Source of the DNA: Alistipes sp.
Lineage (GTDB): Bacteria > Bacteroidota > Bacteroidia > Bacteroidales > Rikenellaceae
Assembly: GCA_017629145.1 (NCBI GenBank)
Contig: JAGBXR010000036.1
Span: 1-64,000, forward strand
Length of the DNA stretch: 64,000 bases
Direction of reading: 5' to 3'
A program made the translations under genes and the position numbers. The notes below the pieces were generated by a model. The model searched no databases. It had not been told where the DNA came from and saw only the letters and a list, made by a program, of their open reading frames with translations. Below, one piece after another: positions 60,005 through 64,000 of this stretch (positions are counted from its first letter, which is position 1; each line of letters opens with the position of its first letter).

Positions 60005-61276
60005 ATGAGAAAACTGTTTGCATTGTTGACCATCGTGGCCGCAGTCGCGTTAGGCTTCACATCTTGCAAAAAAGATGAGTCAAAGAGCGATAATCCAACA
60101 CACCCTAACACAAACGCCTCGTCGCTCACCCCAAGTGAGCATCAGGAGAAGCTCGAGGATATTGCGCTCGACTTTATCAACGAGTTCAACGCCGCAGATG
60201 TCGAGCCACTCGCCGAGAGTGTGCTCACACTCTTCGACTACCTCTCGTTTTCGAGCGACTACAACGAGGTATACCCTATGATGGCACAACTCGGTGAGGG
60301 CGTGCGCAAATTCTCGGCAGATGAGATTGAGGCATTCGCAACACGCTTCTACGAGACTATCGTCATCGATATCAACGACCCCGAGTTCAACCCATTCGTA
60401 GGTATGTGTATGGAGTACGATGGTGAGGAGTGGATCGTGACCGAGATTAGCGATAACGAGATGCAGTTCATTTGGGATAATGCTGTAGCAACGGCCGTTT
60501 GGGAGAAGTGTGTCGAGCAGTCTGTCATTATCGACGACGTTGAGTTTGTGGCATTAGTTCCCGAGAAGGTACGCTTCGACATCAAGCTCGATGGCAAGGA
60601 GCACTTTGCACTCGATATCGACGACAAGATTGCAGGTGTGGATAACCTATCTCTCGACTTCGAGGTGCGCATCAATGGTGGCTACCGACTCCTCAACGCT
60701 ACCGAGGTTACGACGAATGGCCTTACTCTTACATCCAACTTCTCGAAGGGCAACAAGATGCTTCTGTCGTCGAGTGTGAATGTGAGCCTCAAGCCAGGCA
60801 ACGACCCTTGGATTGAGGAGCTTTTGGAGGCGTGGTTCGAGGATATGGATGGTATGTTCGATACTTTGGATAGCGTCAACTTCACTAATGCAGCTATTCA
60901 GCTCGATATCGAGACTCTTCGTGTGATTGCTACAGGCGATTTGACTAACCTTTTCGACACTCTTGCCGACTATGCCGAGCGATACGATATGGAGGGTAAG
61001 GAGTACTGCGAGAAGGTGTGCAAGCTTATCAACGACAAGCTCGCTGTTGCGCTCTACTACAGCGACACCAACGAGAAGGTTGCCGATGTGGTTATGGAGG
61101 TTGTGAGCAACGAGTTCTCATACGACAATATCTACTACTTCAGCGAGCCAGTATTGGTATTCCCAGATGGTAGCAAGTTTGCATTCGACGAGTACTTCAA
61201 TGAGCAGGCCTTCGGTAATGCCATCGAGAGTTTGTTCGAGTTGATGAACGATTGCTACGAGCTACTCGACTATTAG
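60005..61276 (+). CDS. Lipoprotein of unknown function
   Basis: 423 aa. A signal peptide with lipobox (LGFTSC, then KKDESKSDN) makes it a lipid-anchored envelope protein. The rest is acidic with helical and beta segments (HQEKLEDIALDFINEFNAADVEPLAESVLTLFDYL) and no known domain. It has a -7 promoter element and lies upstream of the TonB receptor on the same strand, with a hairpin between them. Confidence 0.75.
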   Translation: MRKLFALLTIVAAVALGFTSCKKDESKSDNPTHPNTNASSLTPSEHQEKLEDIALDFINEFNAADVEPLAESVLTLFDYLSFSSDYNEVYPMMAQLGEGVRKFSADEIEAFATRFYETIVIDINDPEFNPFVGMCMEYDGEEWIVTEISDNEMQFIWDNAVATAVWEKCVEQSVIIDDVEFVALVPEKVRFDIKLDGKEHFALDIDDKIAGVDNLSLDFEVRINGGYRLLNATEVTTNGLTLTSNFSKGNKMLLSSSVNVSLKPGNDPWIEELLEAWFEDMDGMFDTLDSVNFTNAAIQLDIETLRVIATGDLTNLFDTLADYAERYDMEGKEYCEKVCKLINDKLAVALYYSDTNEKVADVVMEVVSNEFSYDNIYYFSEPVLVFPDGSKFAFDEYFNEQAFGNAIESLFELMNDCYELLDY

Positions 61277-61309
61277 TAAGCCAAATTAGCAACCGAAAAT
61301 AACTAAACG

Positions 61310-61333
61310 GGGGTTGTCCATATGGGCAGCCCC
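61310..61333. terminator. Intergenic hairpin between lipoprotein and TonB receptor genes
   Basis: GGGGTTGTCC and GGGCAGCCCC pair over 10 bp (two G-T) around ATAT. The U-run is weak on the plus strand, so termination may be partial. Confidence 0.5.
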
Positions 61334-61366
61334 TGATCATAAAACCAAATCCGTAAACCCTTCGCC

Positions 61367-63397
61367 TTGCGCATCTTCGGTTACATAGCCCTACACCTAC
61401 TGCTTCTGCTTCCGCTTGCAGCATCTGCCCAGCAAGATAGTGTTGCTATGCACGTCGAGGTCGATAATGTGCAGGTTGTAGCTCAGCGCGAGCTACTCTC
61501 GCCCCTCGACCACGCAGGCAACATATCGCTCAATATGGGTGCACTCAACGGTGTGCCGCGTGTTGGAGGCGCTGTCGACCTTATGCGTCTGTTGCAGTAT
61601 ACGCCAGGCGTTGCGCTAACGCAAGAGGGCACTACGGCTATGTATGTGCGTGGTGGCGATGCTGGCCAGAGCCTTATACTCCTCGATGGAGCACCGCTCT
61701 ACTCTCCGTCGCACTTCTTGGGTTTCTTCTCGACGCTCAACACTCCGCATTTGAGTGGTCTCACGCTCTATAAGTCTGGTATCTCTGCGATGTATGGCTC
61801 CTCGACAGCAGCCGTTGTTGACATCCGTACACGCCGCCATATCCCCGAGCGTTTCGGCATTGAGGCAAACGTGGGTCTCATCGAGTCGGATGCGGCATTG
61901 CAGATACCCATCAATGACCGTTTTGCGATATTTCTATCGGCACGCCACTCCTACACATCGTGGCTCACGCAGCGCATTGTCAAGCAGGGTTCCATATCCT
62001 ACCACTTTGGTGACTATGGCGTGGGCTTCGCCGCAGACCTTGGCAGGGTGGGACGCCTTACGATGAACACCCACTTCAACAATGACTACGCAGGTGTCGA
62101 CGCAGTAATATTCAATAGTCGCGGCGAGCTCAACTGGTGGAATGCACTCGGCACACTACGTCTCGAGAGTACAGTGGGTGAGAGACTTGTGCTTGAGAAT
62201 GTGCTTTACGCCTCGATATACGACAACCATCTGCGTCCTACGATCGTAGCCAATAGCTACGACATTCGAGCAGGTGTCGGCGACTATGGTCTCAAAAGCT
62301 CGGCAAAGCTCCGACTCGCAAAGCTCAACATCGCAGCAGGTGTCGACTACGCCTTTCGTCGCGTGCGTCCGCAACATATCTTCAACAACGCTGTCGAGGG
62401 CGGTGTGCCCATTGTGGAGCAATCATCCGAGGCTGCAATATATGGCTCGGTGCGCTGGGAAGCACATCCCCACCTCAATATCGATGCAGGTCTGCGCCTT
62501 TCGCTATTTGCGCACGACAGGGTGTGGGCAATGCCTGAGCCGCGCTTAAGTCTTGAGATACCCATCAACGCCGATGTGCGTCTGTGGGGTGGCTACAACC
62601 TTATGACGCAGTATATCCACCTTGTGCCGCAGTCGAATATGTCGTTTGCTACTGACTTCTATCTGTCGAGCAGCGAGTTTGTACCACCACAGCAATCTCA
62701 CAACTTCACACTCGGCTATGGCCACCAGACATTGCAGGGTACGTTGCGCTGGTCTGTGGAGCTATACTATCGCTATATGACAAATCTCATCGAGTACAAC
62801 TCGGCAATCCTTGATGTGCTTATGGGCACTGGCGAGCAGGAGACGATGCTCTATAGGGGTCGCGGCGAGTCCTATGGCGTGGAGACCTCGCTGGGCTACA
62901 TCTCACCGAAGCTCGATGTACAGCTATGTTATACACTCTCGAAGTCGCTTCGCCAGTTCGACGAGATAAACTATGGTGTGGCCTTCCCTGCCAACTCCGA
63001 CCGCCGTCATAGCCTTACTCTTATAGGCTCCTACCGTCCTTCGGAGCGGTGGACACTCGGTGCAACGTTTGCCTATGCTACGGGTGCGCCCTATACCGAG
63101 GCGGTAGCCGTATATCTCGCTGGCAACATCTTCTTGCGCGAGTTTGGCGCATATAACGCTGGCCGACTCCCCGATCTGCACCATTTAGACCTCTCGGCAA
63201 CATACTGGTTTCGCACCAAGAGACTGCAATGTCACGGTATAAACCTCTCGATCTACAACCTATACGCCCACCGCAATCCGTTGATGCTCTCGCTTAAGGT
63301 GGCTGTCGACGAGGAGGGTAAACGTATCGAGATAAGGGAACACCAGCATTTTGTCTACACCATCATTCCGTCCATCAGCTGGACCATAAAGTTTTAG
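61367..63397 (+). CDS. TonB-dependent outer-membrane receptor
   Basis: 676 aa. The start used is TTG at 61367, the only one that gives a signal peptide directly (MRIFGYIALHLLLLLPLAASAQ); no ATG is in frame before the plug. The plug domain holds LLQYTPGVALTQEGTTAMYVRGGDAGQSLILLDGAPLYSP and IRTRRHIPERFG. A beta-barrel follows to a C-terminal F (WTIKF). It lacks the CarboxypepD-like N-terminal domain, so it is not a typical SusC. It is coupled to the DUF4249 gene 3 nt downstream. Confidence 0.92.
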   Translation: MRIFGYIALHLLLLLPLAASAQQDSVAMHVEVDNVQVVAQRELLSPLDHAGNISLNMGALNGVPRVGGAVDLMRLLQYTPGVALTQEGTTAMYVRGGDAGQSLILLDGAPLYSPSHFLGFFSTLNTPHLSGLTLYKSGISAMYGSSTAAVVDIRTRRHIPERFGIEANVGLIESDAALQIPINDRFAIFLSARHSYTSWLTQRIVKQGSISYHFGDYGVGFAADLGRVGRLTMNTHFNNDYAGVDAVIFNSRGELNWWNALGTLRLESTVGERLVLENVLYASIYDNHLRPTIVANSYDIRAGVGDYGLKSSAKLRLAKLNIAAGVDYAFRRVRPQHIFNNAVEGGVPIVEQSSEAAIYGSVRWEAHPHLNIDAGLRLSLFAHDRVWAMPEPRLSLEIPINADVRLWGGYNLMTQYIHLVPQSNMSFATDFYLSSSEFVPPQQSHNFTLGYGHQTLQGTLRWSVELYYRYMTNLIEYNSAILDVLMGTGEQETMLYRGRGESYGVETSLGYISPKLDVQLCYTLSKSLRQFDEINYGVAFPANSDRRHSLTLIGSYRPSERWTLGATFAYATGAPYTEAVAVYLAGNIFLREFGAYNAGRLPDLHHLDLSATYWFRTKRLQCHGINLSIYNLYAHRNPLMLSLKVAVDEEGKRIEIREHQHFVYTIIPSISWTIKF

Positions 63398-63400
63398 CCT

Positions 63401-64000
63401 ATGAATCGACTCGTATACATACTGCTAACCGCACTCTTTGCCACAGCGTGCATTCGCGATGTCGGGCTTGTGAATCACTTCGAAGAGCGCCTTGTTGTCG
63501 ATGGACGCATCGAGGCAGGGCACAATGCCGTTGTTATGCTCTCGCTCAATAGCGAGTTTAGCGAGGAGTATAGCGAAGAGGAACTTCGTGATATGGTTGT
63601 GCGATGGGCAAAGGTCACGCTATGCTGCGAGGGCGAGGAGGAGGTGCTTATAGGTCGCAGCGACGAGAATTTTCCAACGCAGTATATCTATCGTAGTACA
63701 CATATCATTGGCGAGGTGGGTAAGAGCTACACACTTACGGTGGACTATAGTTCGCAGCGCTGGAGTGCGCAGAGCCATATCCCTGCACCTCTGCAACTTA
63801 CCGACATACGTGTCGAGTCCGTAGATGACCTTCACTATAGCATCACTGCAATACTTCCGCCTTCAGACACGCCCTGTAGCATCGACTGTTCGCTGGATGG
63901 TAGCAGTTACTTTGCCCCCACAATCCTCGGAGTCTATGATGCCTCGGCAGAGTCGCGTCGCATTACGATTAATCCGCCTATCGAGGGCTTCGGCTATAGC
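63401..64000 (+). CDS. DUF4249 family lipoprotein (partial, runs off the window)
   Basis: At least 200 codons and no stop before the window end. A signal peptide with lipobox (LFATAC) is followed by RDVGLVNHFEERLVVDGRIEAGHNAVVMLSLNSEFSEEYSEEE, the DUF4249 start, and beta-rich sequence. DUF4249 proteins usually pair with TonB receptors in Bacteroidetes as outer-membrane partners. Starts 3 nt after the receptor stop. Confidence 0.85.
   Translation, partial: MNRLVYILLTALFATACIRDVGLVNHFEERLVVDGRIEAGHNAVVMLSLNSEFSEEYSEEELRDMVVRWAKVTLCCEGEEEVLIGRSDENFPTQYIYRSTHIIGEVGKSYTLTVDYSSQRWSAQSHIPAPLQLTDIRVESVDDLHYSITAILPPSDTPCSIDCSLDGSSYFAPTILGVYDASAESRRITINPPIEGFGYS

Overview
The window reads as chromosomal DNA of a Bacteroidales bacterium, most likely Alistipes/Rikenellaceae-like (inference). 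Supporting signs are the promoters (TTG, then 19-20 nt, then TAnnTTTG), the near absence of Shine-Dalgarno sequences, a TonB receptor next to a DUF4249 gene, a SPOR-like protein, an Mrp ATPase, and a moderately high-GC coding style. Coordinates 1-40.7 kb are mostly core chromosome: ilvE, metG, an MsbA-like ABC exporter, an NrnA-like DHH phosphoesterase, mrp, sppA, trxA, ubiE/menG, an FtsX-like permease, dnaB, a comM-like gene, a RelA/SpoT homologue, xseB, xseA and prfA.

Within this, 10.6-24.0 kb on the minus strand is a long co-directional set of mostly uncharacterised genes. It opens at a well-formed promoter (24134-24164) with a CsgG/LpoB-like secreted protein, then a DUF6175-like protein, a secreted coiled-coil protein, a zinc-ribbon membrane protein and two LPP20-like exported proteins, where a terminator (18033-18065) divides it. 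It continues with an exported transglutaminase-like protein, a zinc-ribbon C25/caspase-like protease, a zinc-ribbon SPFH-like protein, a small acidic protein and a zinc-ribbon tail-anchored protein, followed by sppA and mrp. Four zinc-ribbon proteins, two potential thiol enzymes and several exported proteins in one block look like an undescribed cell-envelope or proteostasis system.

Between 40.9 and 49.25 kb, on the plus strand under its own promoter, is a compact phage-derived module: two tail-like structural proteins, a ClpP-like head protease, a capsid-like protein, a portal, a connector-like protein, a holin and a P5-like lytic protein. No terminase, integrase or tape measure is visible and the gene order is unusual, so it may be domesticated. 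An accessory patch follows (49.6-52.5 kb): a HigBA toxin-antitoxin pair, a NERD-domain gene, three copies of a multi-hairpin repeat, a long hairpin with its own terminator, and tRNA-Leu(UAG). Then come a 1305-residue TIR-Sel1 protein, an FAD-dependent dehydrogenase, a sodium:solute symporter, a lipoprotein, a TonB-dependent receptor and a truncated DUF4249 lipoprotein.

An IS3-family (IS150-group) element (32624-34055, TSD TAG) has inserted into the loop of a terminator hairpin. Three copies of a roughly 130-bp, strongly covarying palindromic element sit directly at gene stop codons (ilvE, the ABC exporter, trxA). Two of them are joined to purine/pyrimidine-rich repeat arrays. These look like an undescribed structured RNA, terminator or MITE-like family.
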